This document shows positions 1 to 11,740 of a DNA stretch of 64,000 nucleotides, piece after piece. Position numbers and translations under genes: made by a program. The DNA is from Tetragonia tetragonoides (lineage: Eukaryota; Streptophyta; Magnoliopsida; Caryophyllales; Aizoaceae): NCBI GenBank assembly GCA_038025085.1, contig CM076144.1, positions 15,779,501 through 15,843,500 on the forward strand. The letters run 5' to 3'. Positions within the stretch are counted from its first letter, which is position 1, and the number at the start of each line of letters is the position of its first letter. The notes beneath the pieces were generated by a model. It did not search any database. It saw only the letters and a list, made by a program, of their open reading frames with translations, and had not been told where the DNA came from.

Positions 1-1594
1 ATAGAATTGACAATTTACATTCTTTAAATGAGCTTATAGGACAAAGTATAGCTTGACAACTAGATTTTAATGTGCAATGAACAGAACCAGATTTTGATCT
101 CTTACAGTTATAAAATTGACAACTTACATTATGTTTTCAGCTGTGAATTAAAACCTCTCTTTAGCTGTCTAATTCTGACTTATCATGTTTGAAGGATGAA
201 AATACATAGGAAAACAAGTGTACTATAATTTGCACCCTAAATCAGAGTCCTCTCTTTACAAACAAATGTAGATACCAATAAAGCCAAATAACATGAGTTT
301 GTTTGCCTACAGCTGTCGGGTTCCACAACATGCTATGTTTAGCTTTTATGTTTAAACCCCGTTGAAGATGGGTAGACAAACTACATAAATATCATGTTAT
401 TTTGATGTTTAAATCCCCTTGAGTCTTATGTCTGCTTGTAGTTCAGTCTGTATGTACCGTGAAAGTGAAGATAGTAGAGAAAGTTAAGGGATTTTATTTC
501 AGTATGCGCAGTTGGTAGGCCAAAAGCAACAAAACTTTAGTAGGTCTAGTTATTTCGGGTTTTTCAAAATACTAAACATTGATGGTTACTTAAAATTAAG
601 AGCAGTTTTACGAACATGTAACTTGCTCTAGTTAGTTACTCGTGAATGCTCTAATAGCTCTGTTGTCAACAATTTGTTATTATGGACTCAATCAGCTGTC
701 ATTAAGGTTCACAAGCATAGTGCATCTTATTCAGGACACGTTTTATTGATGAAAAGTTCTGTAAATTTTTGGCCTATATTTAAGTTGCAAGTTTCCATAC
801 CCACGTCCATGTATCCAACATCCAACTCGTGTAATGTAGAACTCATATGACATAACTTTTGTACCTTTGTTTTGACGTGCTCTATTCCTATTTATAAACT
901 TTTTTGTTTTTTTAGATTATGCACGATGTTGTAAATGCATCAAGGGGCTGAAGATGAGGTTGGAATTCAAGCATATCGAGGCTCAAAACGTGCTGTAGTG
1001 GTTAATGGTGGCCATCAAGACTAGTGGTTCACTTTGTCTCGTAGTATTTCCTATGGGTGATATTTTGTAGTCATGTATTGTGGAAACAATTATTTCTAGA
1101 AGTGTAGTTTTTTTAGAAGTAATCTTTAAAGCCATGTATTTGACTATTTGTTTTCATATATATACGAAGAGTACATTAATTAGATTAATGTGTATATATA
1201 TATATATATTATCTTTTATATGAAATGTAGTGACTGATTATGATAATTGTTCAAACTTTTTATTAAGTGTGAATACCTTCTCATGTTAGAATTTATTTTT
1301 TTCGCTCATATTTTGCCACGCTTTTGAACATGGTAAATAATTTCCCGCCTTCAAAAGGAGGTCTAAGTACCAGTAAAAATGTGACACGTAAAAGCGTGGA
1401 GAAAATACTTTTAACCACATGAAAAAGTGTGACTAAACTGCGACGCTAAAAAGCGTGGCAAAAAATGAAGCGTGGTAAATCTCCACACTGATTTTAGTCA
1501 CGCTTTTAAAAGCGTGGTAAAAATCTTTTCCACGCTTACAAGTGTAGTAAAACCATGGTTTTTAGCGTGGTTAAATAGTATTTTTGTTGTAGTG
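1..1594. mobile_element. CACTA (En/Spm-like) transposon, right part; left end lies outside the window
   Basis: The right terminus reads TTTTTGTTGTAGTG at 1581-1594, the inverse of the plant CACTA terminus CACTACAACAAAAA. The last 280 bp hold many short subterminal motifs built on AAGCGTGG or its complement CCACGCTT, in both orientations (for example near 1394, 1450, 1470, 1511, 1531 and 1563). Such arrays are the usual transposase-binding landscape of CACTA ends. No matching left terminus is visible, so the element starts upstream of base 1. The base triplet after the end is TGG, a possible target duplication that cannot be checked. Apart from a possible terminal exon near 916-1024, I see no transposase. 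Confidence 0.75.
916..1024 (+). pseudogene. Possible terminal exon of the CACTA element's gene
   Basis: A T-rich tract ending in AG at 915 is followed by an open stretch that can be read from 938 to a TAG at 1022-1024. It encodes about 28 residues, including AEDEVGIQAYRGSKRAVVV. The position, just inside the subterminal repeats of a CACTA element, fits the last exon of a transposon gene. I do not recognise the family. It is short and may be chance. Confidence 0.25.
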
Positions 1595-1933
1595 TGGTGA
1601 GTATGGAAAAGCTCAGGTACGTACTTCTTAAAACCCCGTAGTCATTTTTAATTCTTACTGGCATGTCCGTTGAAGACGGTAAATTGGTTATTGGCAAACT
1701 CTATTTAATTAATGGCAAATGGTGGTTTTAGGAGATGGTAAATTGGTCGTACCTCGGTAAATAATAAATCATGTTTTAACTCTTGCTTGCAGAAAGACCA
1801 CCTCTCACTAGTTCGATACAACAACACCATTTTATGAAATCCATATCTACTACTATTACTATATATATTAATATAGTCAGTTACATGTATATAAATATAT
1901 TGATGTAAAACTAAATGATATGATATTTGACAG

Positions 1934-2065
1934 ATATTGGATGTTTCAAAGGTAATTTATGGTAAGCGACATCCGAAAGAACAGGAGGGTCCTTTGTACA
2001 AAGATGTTTTTCATGAGTTGGAGGATCACAAAAGATTTTTCATCATGCAAGTGGACAAATTTTAA
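1934..2065 (+). pseudogene. Small terminal-exon remnant, unknown protein
   Basis: Directly after TTGACAG (acceptor-like, ending 1933) an open frame of 43 codons runs to TAA at 2063-2065. It encodes a charged tail that includes KRHPKEQEGPLYKDVF and ELEDHKRFFIMQV. A second acceptor-like AG lies near 1792, upstream of a short open stretch that stops quickly. The amino-acid composition looks like real protein, but I recognise no family. No start codon or upstream exons are evident, so this is at best a gene relic. Confidence 0.3.
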
Positions 2066-3536
2066 AATAAATGTTTCCACCATATATTTTTCCTTATTAT
2101 TACAAAATAATCTACACATCATATGTTGTTGAGATTAAGATTTGAAATACCCGAGATTTAATGAAATGAGTTGTAATGCCCAGCATTTTCATGCTATTTT
2201 CTAAAATTTGAATAATGATTTCCGTGCGTACATTTTTTTTTTATTAAAATACCTATGTGATTAAGTGATAGGTATCACTACTATGTTTACGCGTGAATTT
2301 AAGTTTAGTTTAGCATGCCCACAAATAGGATTAAGTTAGCGTACATATAGATATAAAAATGACAATTAGAATTTTAGAGGTTAGAATAGAACTAGATATA
2401 AAAATAAACATAAAAATCATTAGAGGGGAGAACCACATTATAGTACAACAAGACATTGAGTTCATGTTTAGTTTGGAAAAGTCACGTATGTGACTCTAAA
2501 AGGTCCAATTAGAAGCCTTATAAGGAAACCCATAAGCTTAAGAAAACAAAGCTAACCGACTCTTTTCCTTCCCCTTTTTATTTTCTTTGTCTCTTCCTTC
2601 TCTCTGTTCTAACTCTCAGTCTACCTCACACCATCACCTGCATCACCAGTCACCACCACACGCAGCACCCATCGCCAGCAGCTCACAACCGCGGGTCATC
2701 AGGCCTTTCTCCCCTTCAGGGTGTCTCATTTCAGCTGCCAACGACGCCCTTGGTGTCCTCACCGTTAAGGTCAGATACAAGACCCCAATTCTAGAATAGC
2801 TAATTTTGTCCTCCCCCTTGTTTCTTAAGTCAGAGTAGCTAAATTAGAAATTAGATTAGCAGGTTTTCATGTTTAACAACTAGAGAATTGAACTGTAAGA
2901 GTTGATACCTAGCTACTATTTTGATAGATACACACTAGCTAGCTTGTGGGCATTGCAAATTAAGAGGAGAACCGCAAATTGAGGTAACCATTATGTCTAT
3001 CAACGTACGGTCCCCGTTTTGAAACTAGTTTGAGCATAATATGTGATTGAATGAATTATATTTTGAGTGAGGTTACAGGAATCGTACGGTGGTAGTAGCT
3101 TTTTACGAATTTCATTTAATTTCTATGTGTATCTGAGTACAAGTAGTCGGTTGATATGTTTAGAATGCATATAATTAAAAGATGTGAACCGATACTTATA
3201 TGTGCTTACTGTTTTGGATAAGTTATAATTCCATTGTTTTATATCAGGAGTATGCTGGATAAATTAAGTGATCAATAGTTCAAGAGAACAAGATTAGTTT
3301 GAATGTCATCTAAGCTTTCACATGCTGTATTGTTTTTCTATGTGTAATTACTAGTGAAATTGAGCTTTATATTTAGTTTACGGGCAAGGTAATAAATCAT
3401 AGCAGATGTTGTAAAAAGGTAGAAAGCTAAAGCATGATTCCTACGTTATTTGCTAGATGTCATATATGCAATTAGCTGCAATAAGACTTTCATATATGTG
3501 GACGTTAAAGAATGAATGTGTATCATGTCAGTCTTC
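2066..3536. other. Non-coding interval
   Basis: I see no supportable gene here. Positions 2520-2800 are pyrimidine-rich and then CA/CCA-rich, resembling a plant 5' leader. The 70-codon open frame at 2587-2799 has low-complexity His/Ser/Pro content and no recognisable domain, so I do not call it. The left end of the following PIF/Harbinger element must lie somewhere in this interval or be deleted. No sequence resembling its right terminus is present here. Confidence 0.5.
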
Positions 3537-3636
3537 AAAAAAATTCAAAAAAATGGATCCCTCTAGTTTCTACTCTCTTTTTATTTAAATTCAAAAAAAT
3601 ATCAATCTTTAACAAACTTTGTAGTTTATTTCCTTA

Positions 3637-4765
3637 TTGCAAATGGATCCGAATCAACCCTTTAATTGGAAGGTGATCATGAGCATGCTCCAAAACACCC
3701 CAAATAACCAAAATATATCCACACCAAATCCCCAAAATAACCAATATCCGCCTTCACCCGCTCCCTCGAACCCAAATGCTATTTTGGTGGATGCTCATTT
3801 TTTGCAACAATTGCTACAAAATGCAAATATGAGTCCACCAAGTAACATAGATCAACCTCCAATTACACCAATCAGTAACACCGGATCCAATTCAGATTCA
3901 CAACCACCAGAGTTTATCATGCCACACGGCTTGGAGCATATTGAGCTCAGTACCCCCGAAAATGATACCCGCAAACGCCAACAAGATAAATGGCATATTA
4001 AAAATGATGAGCTTCTAGCAAGCGCATGGTTAAACATTTCGAAAGACTCAATAATCGGGCGTAACCAGAAAACTACTTCGTTTTGGAATCGAGTGGAGGA
4101 CTACAATGAGCAAAGGAGTCCTAATGAGCACAGGACAGGTACGCAATGCAAAACACATTGGCACCCAATTAATCAATCTGTTCAGAAATTTACGGGTGCA
4201 TTTTCTCGAACTCGGCGAGAGAGCGGCATGAGTGACGATAATGTTTTAGAGCGAGCTTTAAGTACATATAAGTCTGAAAATAATGGGAAAAAATTTCAGC
4301 ATATGCATGTGTGGCTTATTGTAAAAAATGAGCCAAAACGGTAATATCATTGCAAAGAAAATTTAATCGGGGGGGTCTTCAAAGAGAACGAAGGTGTCCG
4401 AATCTGGAGCATTTACATATTCGGGTGGCGACCTTGACGTAGCCGATGATATAGAAGAGGTTCGTCCAATAGGACAAAAAGCTGCTAAGCGGAAGGAAAG
4501 TGGAAAGAGGAAGGTGAAAGGGGGGTCCTCTAGTAATGTGGAATCTTGGAGTTATCTTCAATCTATGGAAAATCAAAGGCATGAGGCCCAAACCCAGGTG
4601 GTGGAGTTGAAGGCCAAAGAGATAGAAAATCAAGAAAGGGAAACAGATTTCAAAGTCCTTTACGCAGATAGAAATCTTATGACCCCCTTGAAGCAAAAAG
4701 CTCACGACCATCATGTGAAAATTATCATGGAGAAATATGGTTGGATGATGCCGACGAATGATTAG
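3637..4765 (+). pseudogene. PIF/Harbinger SANT/Myb-like ORF (transposition helper), frame-disrupted
   Basis: In active Harbinger elements a Myb/SANT-like protein binds the terminal repeats and helps import the transposase into the nucleus. Here the first segment (3637-4344, 235 codons) has an Asn/Pro/Gln-rich N-terminus (about residues 1-90). A SANT-like trihelix core follows at about residues 115-185 (DKWHIKNDELLASAWL, then SFWNRVEDY and GTQCKTHW). The frame then stops at TAA and resumes in another frame at about 4364-4765. That part encodes the charged C-terminal region (KAAKRKESGKRKVK, then a glutamate/lysine-rich helix ending WMMPTND). The break could be a frameshift or an unspliced intron. 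Such plant proteins are often annotated as NAM-associated or GST-T3-like. The order, helper ORF before transposase, is normal for the family. Confidence 0.75.
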
Positions 4766-4840
4766 ATTGTAGTGGTTAAACATTTTGCTTTGGTTAAACA
4801 TTTTGCTTTGGTCAAATATGCATCCTTTCTTTATGTTGTA

Positions 4841-5040
4841 CGTCAGTTAAATTTATGTTTGCTTAAATAATGTAATTTAATCTATGTACGTTGACTAAAT
4901 TTTTACTTAATCTATGTATGTTAAATGAAATTTATGTTTGCTTAAATAATGTAATTTAATCTATGTACGTTAATTAATTTTTTACTTAATCCATGTATGT
5001 TAATTAAATTTATGTTTGCTTAAATAATGAAATTTATTTC
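4841..5040. repeat. Minisatellite, about 78-bp period, three copies
   Basis: The phrase TTTATGTTTGCTTAAATAAT recurs at about 4852, 4931 and 5009, each copy followed by similar TAATTTAATCTATGTACGTT-like sequence. It lies between the two PIF/Harbinger ORFs and is AT-rich. A smaller direct repeat (CATTTTGCTTTGGT, twice) precedes it at about 4780-4815. Confidence 0.75.
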
Positions 5041-5322
5041 ATTTGATTATGTGAGGTCTATCTATACGCAATCTAGAAATATGGGCCCACAAGGGTCAAT
5101 TGATCAGACACTCTATCCCAAAATCTTATCTATAAAAAAGTCACCTTATCCTTTGGTAATATGTAATAGCCAATAGAAGTGCAAATGTAGATTGCTTTAT
5201 CTACATACATTGTCTATATAATGTATCACTTGATATGAGCTCAATCACAATAAACTATTACTGAAACAACTCATTGAAATACTCCAACTTCTGTTACCGT
5301 TCATCCAAATATTTTCTTCAAC

Positions 5323-6639
5323 ATGTCTGAAAACCAAAATCCCTTCTCAAATATGAGTTTTGATCAATTGTTAGAGTCATACTACACCGACGATAGTATT
5401 ATTAGTGCAGCCAGGTATTTAATGCAACAAGAAATTGAAGGAAGCTCTAGTACCAATACCCCAAGAAGAAAAAGATCTGTCATCAAGAGAGGTCGTGAAG
5501 CAGGCGACCAACGCCTATATGATGATTACTTCAAGGATGACTCTGTATTTACAGATGATAAGTTTCGAATGAGGTTTCACATGCGAAAGCACGTGTTCCT
5601 TCGCATTATAAATGCCCTTGAAGCTCGTTTTCCATATTTTCAAAAGAGGCAAGATGCTACGGGCCGATTCGGTTTATCTACACTTCTAAAGTGCACTGCG
5701 GTCATTCGGATGTTGGCATATGGGGTGGCTGCAGATTTTCTTGATGATTATATACGAATAGGCAAAACCACTACCATCCAGTGTTTAAAAAAGTTTGTAA
5801 AATGTGTGATTAAAGAATTTGGCGACGAGTACTTGTGAAGTCCCAATGACGACGATCTACGTCGCATATTACAAAAAAGAAAAGAACGGGGATTTCCTGG
5901 TATGTTAGGAAGCATAGACTGTATGCATTGGGAATGGAAAAATTGCCCCGTCGCTTGGCAAGAGCAATTCACACGAGGGGATCACGGGGCACCCACAATA
6001 ATGCTAGAAGTGGTTACTTCACACGACTTGTGGATTTGACATGCATTTTTTGGTGTAGCGGGATCTAACAGCGACGTTAATGTGTTGGATCGTTCACCGG
6101 TATTCAATAATGTCCTGCGAGGTCAAGCTCCGACAGTCCAATACGAGGTAAATGACACTCAATACAAGATGGGATATTATCTTGCAGATGGCATCTATCC
6201 TGAGTGGGCATCGTTCGTGAAAATCATCTCTAGGCCACAAGGTGCAAAGAGGCAATACTTTGCAAAACAACAAGAATCAGCAAGAAAGGACATTGAACGA
6301 GCATTTGGAGTCCTTCAAGCTCGGTTTGCGATAATTAAAGTCGCAACACGTTTGTGGAACAAAGTTGAGATGGGTGAAGTAATCATAGCATGTGTTATAT
6401 TACATAATATGATTGTTGAGGATGAGCGGGATACATATGGGGTTACAAATGATTATGATTATGAAACAACAAATGATATCAGAGAACTTCCTCGAGTAGG
6501 TCCGAAACTTGGATCTCATTTCAACGACTTCCTTGATAATAATAGACTCCTTCGAGATAGGGCAACTCATCGTGGGCTACAAGCAGATTTGGTGGAGCAT
6601 TTGTGGAAGAAACGCCTAGTGGAGAATGGCAATAATTAA
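5323..6639 (+). pseudogene. PIF/Harbinger transposase (HARBI1-like, DDE_Tnp_4), two premature stops
   Basis: This is the DDE endonuclease that cuts and joins Harbinger termini. The frame opens at ATG 5323 and, read through two stops, continues in one frame to 6639 (about 438 codons, the usual length for the family). The helix-turn-helix-like N-terminus holds FRMRFHMRKHVFLRII. The catalytic triad is visible: D in GSIDCMHWEW (about 5915), D in SNSDVNVLDRS (about 6075), and E in KDIERAFGVLQARF (about 6295). The stops are TGA 5836-5838, where the family normally has an Arg codon, and TGA 6037-6039, where it has a Trp codon. Both are explained by C-to-T or G-to-A transitions. There is no frameshift, so loss of function looks recent. 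A second ATG-initiated stretch begins at 6082 but lacks the first Asp. Confidence 0.88.
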
Positions 6640-7379
6640 ATTGTTGGTAGAAAATCTAATGCATTGTAGCACCTTTTTATTTATTTTTTCATGTATCCTA
6701 CAAATATCAAAGTTAAGTTATCTTTATCTTTATGTTTATGTGTGATGCAATTTTAATGTATAGTTCAGTAATATTCAGCTAAAAATATTTGTTGCATTTA
6801 TTTTTTTTTCTTTTACTTTATATTTAATATTTATGTTGAATTATCAACATTTAAAAAAATATATATAATGTTAATGTAAATAAAAATTGAAAGAATCAAT
6901 TAAATAATATTAATGTGAGTTTCGAGGAGTATCAGAACTGAAACTACCATTGTAGTGTAAGTTTCACTTTGAGTTTGAGTTTGAGAAATGGATAAAGTGA
7001 TGAGGTGGCAGGGTATGAGAACTGAAACTCATACCCACCATTGTGGATGCTCTAAGGGACTCTCTCTCCTCTCTCTCCTCTCTCCTCTTTCCTTTTGCTT
7101 GTGAAATTCGAAACCATATATGCAGAGATTGATCAAATTTATTTTTGTGTATTTAAATATCTGATGATTGCTTCCTTCTTCAATCGATTATTAGTTTACT
7201 TCTTCTTTTTGCTTCAATAAATTGAAAGTTCTCTTGTACTCCTTATCAGTATCGTTATTGTGTGATTTGCTTTTGGAAAAAAATGAAACAATTGTGTGAT
7301 TTTTGTTTTATTTTGTACATATTATTATTATTTTTACAATTTTACTCCATTTATTCTTGTTGATGTGTGGAGGGTTGGA

Positions 7380-7515
7380 GGTGGCCATTTTTGTTTTAAA
7401 TGGGAACAATGTATTTACGACACTGCTAATGTTGGTGAAATTGACCCCCTTCTCGGGGGCTTTGTTTCTTTTATCTCTTGCACCCAAAAAAAAAAAAATT
7501 CTGGATACGCCACTG
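7380..7515. mobile_element. hAT-type terminus (right end only)
   Basis: The sequence ends CTGGATACGCCACTG at 7501-7515, the inverse of CAGTGGCGTATCCAG. This matches the CAGTGGCGgatCCAG ends common in plant hAT elements. It is followed by GATAAAAG, which would be the 8-bp target duplication. An A-run and a small CCCCCTTCTCGGGGG hairpin precede it. I found no partner end with the same 8 bp, so the left limit is arbitrary. Confidence 0.5.
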
Positions 7516-7529
7516 GATAAAAGTGATGA

Positions 7530-8048
7530 ACAACCCAGGTGGAGTAGTGAGGGATGAAGATGGTGGTTGGGCATATCAGCAAGGTTATTTGCTGACACCA
7601 AGAGCGATATTGAAAGAGGGGAAATTGAAAGGGAATGTGAATGCTGGAGGGGTGAGTGTGAGTGTGAATGGGGGGAAAAGTAGATTTGGAAGAAGCAAAG
7701 CGTAGTGGGTTTGATGGTGAAGTGTCATCCACGGCGGAAAACAAAAGTGGAATTGAAAAATCTCCTTGCACAACCGAGATAAAAGTGACCAATGGTGAAG
7801 CTGCTGGGAAGGGAAATAATGTTAAGGAGGAAGTTGGCGGTGGTACTTCCCCTAATGTTGATGGTGTTGCCACTACAAGTATGTTTATAAGTGGCCAGTC
7901 CCAAAACATACTTGATCCAAAGCAAGAGAGTTTGGATGACAATAGTGTTGGTAGTGAAGATCCAGTTCGCATGAGAGCGAAAACTTTAATTTGCGAGAAA
8001 TCCTATGGGAACGGTTTGAAATTGATGATAGACAAATCATCAGTTTGA
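7530..8048 (+). pseudogene. Possible coding remnant upstream of the Ulp1-like pseudogene
   Basis: Two overlapping open frames cover this stretch. One (to 7705) encodes a Gly/Val-rich segment (NNPGGVVRDEDGGWAY). The other (7668-8048, 126 codons) encodes a hydrophilic protein with KSGIEKSPCTTEIKVTNGEA and SLDDNSVGSEDPV. Such disordered, acidic-and-lysine-rich segments often precede Ulp1 domains in transposon-carried genes, and the same-strand Ulp1 remnant starts about 500 bp downstream. I do not recognise the sequence itself, and it may be chance. Confidence 0.3.
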
Positions 8049-8529
8049 TAGAGTCAAGAGAGTAATTTTCTGTTTATCATGTTTATAAAGAATTAGTGAT
8101 GTATATGTGGATATTTAAAAAGTTTATATGTTGTTTTTGTTGGGGACCCATGGTGGAACGCAATGTTAGTATTTGTCCGCTGGTGATATGACAACTCTAA
8201 CAAAGCCTAGATCCTGGGTACGATCTTCGGTAAGTACATTTGATAACCAAAAATGGTATTAGATATATATTGTGCCTTTATGTTTGCTAACTTATTGGTT
8301 GAATATGAAGGTTGTTAGTGTATGGTGCTATATGAGGAACATATGGTGGGCTCGTTATGGCAGATGGAAATTTGTATTACCTCCTAGGGTTGGGGTAAGG
8401 CACTATAGTAAACACATATTGGGGTGCAACAACATAATGAAATGGAGTTGTTAATATTAGTATTCATAACTTTTAGTTCAGCATCTATCGTTGTCAAGTC
8501 CCTCCACATTCCTTGAAAGGTTATAGTTT

Positions 8530-9305
8530 GACCCAGAAGTGAAGGGTTTGAAGAAAGAGTTTGACAGAATTGGAGTTATTCCGGATCACTGTCGACATGT
8601 ATGTCCTACGCTTCTGGTTAAGTATGTATATGGCCAAATGATGGTGAACTGCATGAAACTTTAATATTGACTCATATGTGTTTTGTTAGTTCTTTTTGCT
8701 GGTTTGCCAAGGTGACCATTGGTTTGCATATGACTTTGATGTGGAAAACCAAAATCGTATGGAAGTTGGACTCAATTTCTGGGAATAAATGGCCGACACA
8801 TCGAGAAATGGAATGGAATCTCCTACGGTCCATGAAAAGTTATCTATCAATGTTCATGAAGGGTGTTGATAGTACAACATGAGGATTTAAGGAGGATGAT
8901 CTTCCTAAGCAAAACAACTGGTATATTTGATTTTCAAACTTTTAGAAACTTTTTGGATGCTGACTTATTTCCTAAATAACGAAATTGTGAAATCCTTGTT
9001 GATGCAACTACGATTGTGGAGTGTACATGATGACTTTTATGCGCCATTGGCCTTGCAATAAACAAATGATGGAATGGTATCCGGTACGAAATCTTATATG
9101 GACTCTATGTTTTGAACTTAAAAGTGTTGTTTATGATATGTGTATAGTATACAACCACCATCCGGATCACTGTTTTATGTGTATATTTGTTTGTAGATGG
9201 ACGTCAATTATGCTAGACGAGGAATTGCGATTGAGATGATCTGTGATGATTTGAATGTCATCCAAAAAGACGTCTTGGAGGAAGCAAGAGTTATAAAATT
9301 TCAGT
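8530..9305 (+). pseudogene. Ulp1-like (C48) cysteine protease pseudogene, spliced and frameshifted
   Basis: Ulp1/SENP proteases cleave SUMO from targets, and plant transposons (Kaonashi-type MULEs, some CACTA) often carry Ulp1-like domains. Exon-like blocks in order are: DPEVKGLKKEFDRIG with PDHCRH (to about 8600, followed by GT); after an AG at about 8690, GDHWFAYDFDVENQNRM with the catalytic His-Trp; in a shifted frame, KLDSISGNKWP with the Asp; then YDCGVYMMTFMRHWP with the catalytic Cys (about 9010-9055). A GT...AG intron at about 9081-9198 leads to a tail ending VLEEARVIKFQ and TAA at about 9305. His, Asp and Cys are all recognisable, but the frame shifts between the His and Asp blocks. 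Confidence 0.72.
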
Positions 9306-10033
9306 AACTAGAACACAACCACTTGTTGTGATAGAACTTGTTTGTAAGATGGTGTTTGTGGAGTACTTGAGTAATGGCTGGAAGAATGTTTTTAGTTTTA
9401 AGTGTTGAAGGATATTTAGGGCAAGCAAATGATGTAATAATAATGTAGTTTGAATCATGTATCGCACCTAAATTTCAGTAGTAGATGTTGAATGTTGTGA
9501 ATGTATATAATGACAGATAGGTTGGTGAAAGTAATATCTTCCACTGGGTTAAATCACCTAAATGGTGATGGAAAATGTTGTGTTCCTCACAGTTTGCCAC
9601 TGGTTGTTGGCTGTATCGATCACAGGTGGGTTGTGATTGTTTCTGTGAAATACTTGTCTCATAATATTTACATCACAGGTGGGTTGTCAATTTGACTCAA
9701 GTAAAGTGGTTTGTGAAAGTAATTTTAGGAGCAAAATTTAGAACAATGTCCAACTGTTTGTGATTGTGAAAAGGGCACATAATATTGCATCCAAACACGT
9801 CAACATCTTTCATTCATTGAATCAATAAGTTCATCCAAATAGATTACAACCAAGCAACATCCAACATAGAAAAAAAACATACAATAATTTAGACATAATA
9901 ACTAAAGGCATTAGTTCAACAAGTGATAATATGGTTGTTAAGTACAAAAAACACCCCTATTGCATGATTTGAACAAGTTTGTTGACAGAGATGGATCTAA
10001 AATCCACTTAGCACCCACACTTAAGCCAAGACA
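9306..10033. other. Non-coding interval between two convergent gene remnants
   Basis: No gene is supportable. The interval separates the plus-strand Ulp1-like remnant from the minus-strand gene ending near 10034 and probably holds their 3' flanks. Several short open frames occur but show no conserved pattern. Confidence 0.5.
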
Positions 10034-10996
10034 TTCTCATGGTTGGTTGGTGGAGTCGTTGTCATCAACAGAATAAAAAAGCCTCCTCTTAATTGGTTCT
10101 TGCATGACATTATCCAAATAGGCTTTCCTCTTCAAATCCTTGCGCACAATTACCCTCTGAGACATAAGTGCACGAGTCTCCATTATCACATGATTTGGTT
10201 TTAGGGGACCAAGCATCTTGATTAGGTCTACTAGTGGCTTGTCCCCAAGGCCCATGATATGTGCAATGTCTTTTTTCGAAATATCCCACATTAGCCTCTC
10301 AAGCAAGTGAGCAGTTTGGTCCAATTTGGCAAGCTTAGTTTTGTGGTCTAAGTACAACTCTTTTAGGGCTCCTGGTGAAAATTGTTCACATGCAATGTCG
10401 TCCTCTTCACAAACAACAAATCGTTACTATTAGAAAGCATAACCCATTCAGAACAATAGATACCAAAACTTAATTTTTTAACAATCCATGCAAAATAATA
10501 GATATAAAAAGTGAAATTTTTTAACATAATAAACATGTGAAATTCAGACCGACCGAATGATATTCCCTTGTTCTATGAAACCAAAAAAATATATGTTTTA
10601 TTTTGTAATAATTAAAAAGGTTTTTTTTTATTATTTATTCTTACATAGAAGACCTACTCAATCTAGGTTTAATAAACAATGAGAAATCTATAGATGCAAA
10701 AAATCATTCAAAACTTTTCTATAACAAGAAGGATGTGAAAAATGAAATAATGGACTTTAGTTCTATGAAAAACAATGCAAAAGTATAGATGGCTAAATCA
10801 TGCCCTGACTTTTCTAACTAACACAATAATCATGTGAAAATGGAAAGACTTGAAATTTGCTATATCAAATCACGAAGAATTTATTTTAAACAAAAAAAGC
10901 ATGTCAAAATAAGGTAGTAAGAGGAATAAATGCTACCTGAGTAGTTTACTAAGCAGTCTTGGTTGGTGAGTTCACACTTTTTTCATTAATTGAAGC
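10034..10996 (-). CDS. Unrecognised intron-containing gene or remnant
   Basis: The last exon (about 10034-10420, minus strand) encodes a lysine-rich, mostly helical protein. It starts upstream of CEEDDIACEQFSPGALKE and continues through KTKLAKLDQTAHLLERLMW, IAHIMGLGDKPLVDLIKML and PNHVIMETRALMSQRV to a stop after STNQP. A likely first exon near 10950-10996 begins MASINEKSVNSPTKTA. It is separated from the last exon by about 550 bp of AT-rich intron-like sequence, and its own frame stops early unless splicing removes it. The family is unknown to me. The gene converges on the Ulp1-like remnant. Genes of this pairing are sometimes co-carried by transposons, but no inverted termini were found around the pair. 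Confidence 0.4.
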
Positions 10997-11740
10997 CATT
11001 GTTTTGGAGATGGAGAAGGTAGAGGTTGTATAGTTACAAGAGAAAATAGTATATTTTCTTGTAATTTCGGAAATGCAATAAAAGAAGTAAACAAACCCAC
11101 TGTGAAGTTGTTAAATAGTAGGTAGTAGGTAAGTCAAAAAATTTAGTTTTGTTTGACCTAAGAGTAGTTCATTATTACTAGTTTTAGTCTATATTTCTGT
11201 CAAATTAAAACGTTATGAAATTGGTATCTAAAATTTCCATCTTATTTAGTAGTTTATGATAATAATTATAAAAATTTCCGAATCTGGTTAAATTTCTTTC
11301 AATAAAGCACATAAATTTATCTCACTAGTAGTGGATGTACACTATATGATGCGTTTCAAATAAATATTGGAGGTTTAATGGAGGAAAACAAGAGGATGAT
11401 AAATTTTAGAAGAGAGAGATGAGTAGCTTTTCTTGTGTTTGTGGACTATGCCGATGGAAAAGCGGGGCAACTAGTGAATTGAGGAGAGAGAAAATGAGAA
11501 GAAACAAAAGATTCTTATTGGTTGGCTTTGTGTCACATAGATTGTAAGACATGGACAAGATCCAACCCTTCAATTAAGTTCATCCGACGATTTACATTAC
11601 CTGACATCTAATTGAGAGGCCAAATTTAAGAGTTTTGCTTTCCTTCATATGTAAGTAAAGAAAATGACTTATTATGATACATATACCTTTGTTGCATAAA
11701 ATTATTAATTTGTTTAACCCACTATTTAATAAATTAAGAT
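10997..11740. other. Non-coding interval
   Basis: Putative promoter side of the minus-strand gene, then AT-rich sequence up to the 5'-truncated LINE. Nothing else was identified. Confidence 0.4.

Larger units (their letters stand above)
3537..7052 (+). mobile_element. PIF/Harbinger DNA transposon, decayed; right end visible
   Basis: The interval carries the two genes typical of plant PIF/Harbinger elements: a SANT/Myb-like DNA-binding ORF (3637-4765) and a DDE transposase (5323-6639) on the same strand. The right end at 7052 is TGTGGATGCTC, the inverse of the GAGCATCCACA ends common in dicot Harbinger elements. It is followed by TAA at 7053-7055, which fits the family's 3-bp TWA target duplication. 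The left inverted repeat was not found, so the 5' limit given is arbitrary. Two in-frame TGA codons and a shift in the first ORF show that the copy is inactive. Confidence 0.8.

Noticed and set aside
2587..2799. 70-codon open frame rich in His, Ser and Pro
   Set aside because: Low complexity, no domain, no neighbours of matching frame. It looks like a leader sequence read by chance.
7308..7972. Minus-strand frames opposite the Ulp1 upstream region
   Set aside because: Antisense shadows, Pro/Ser/Phe-rich, no motif.
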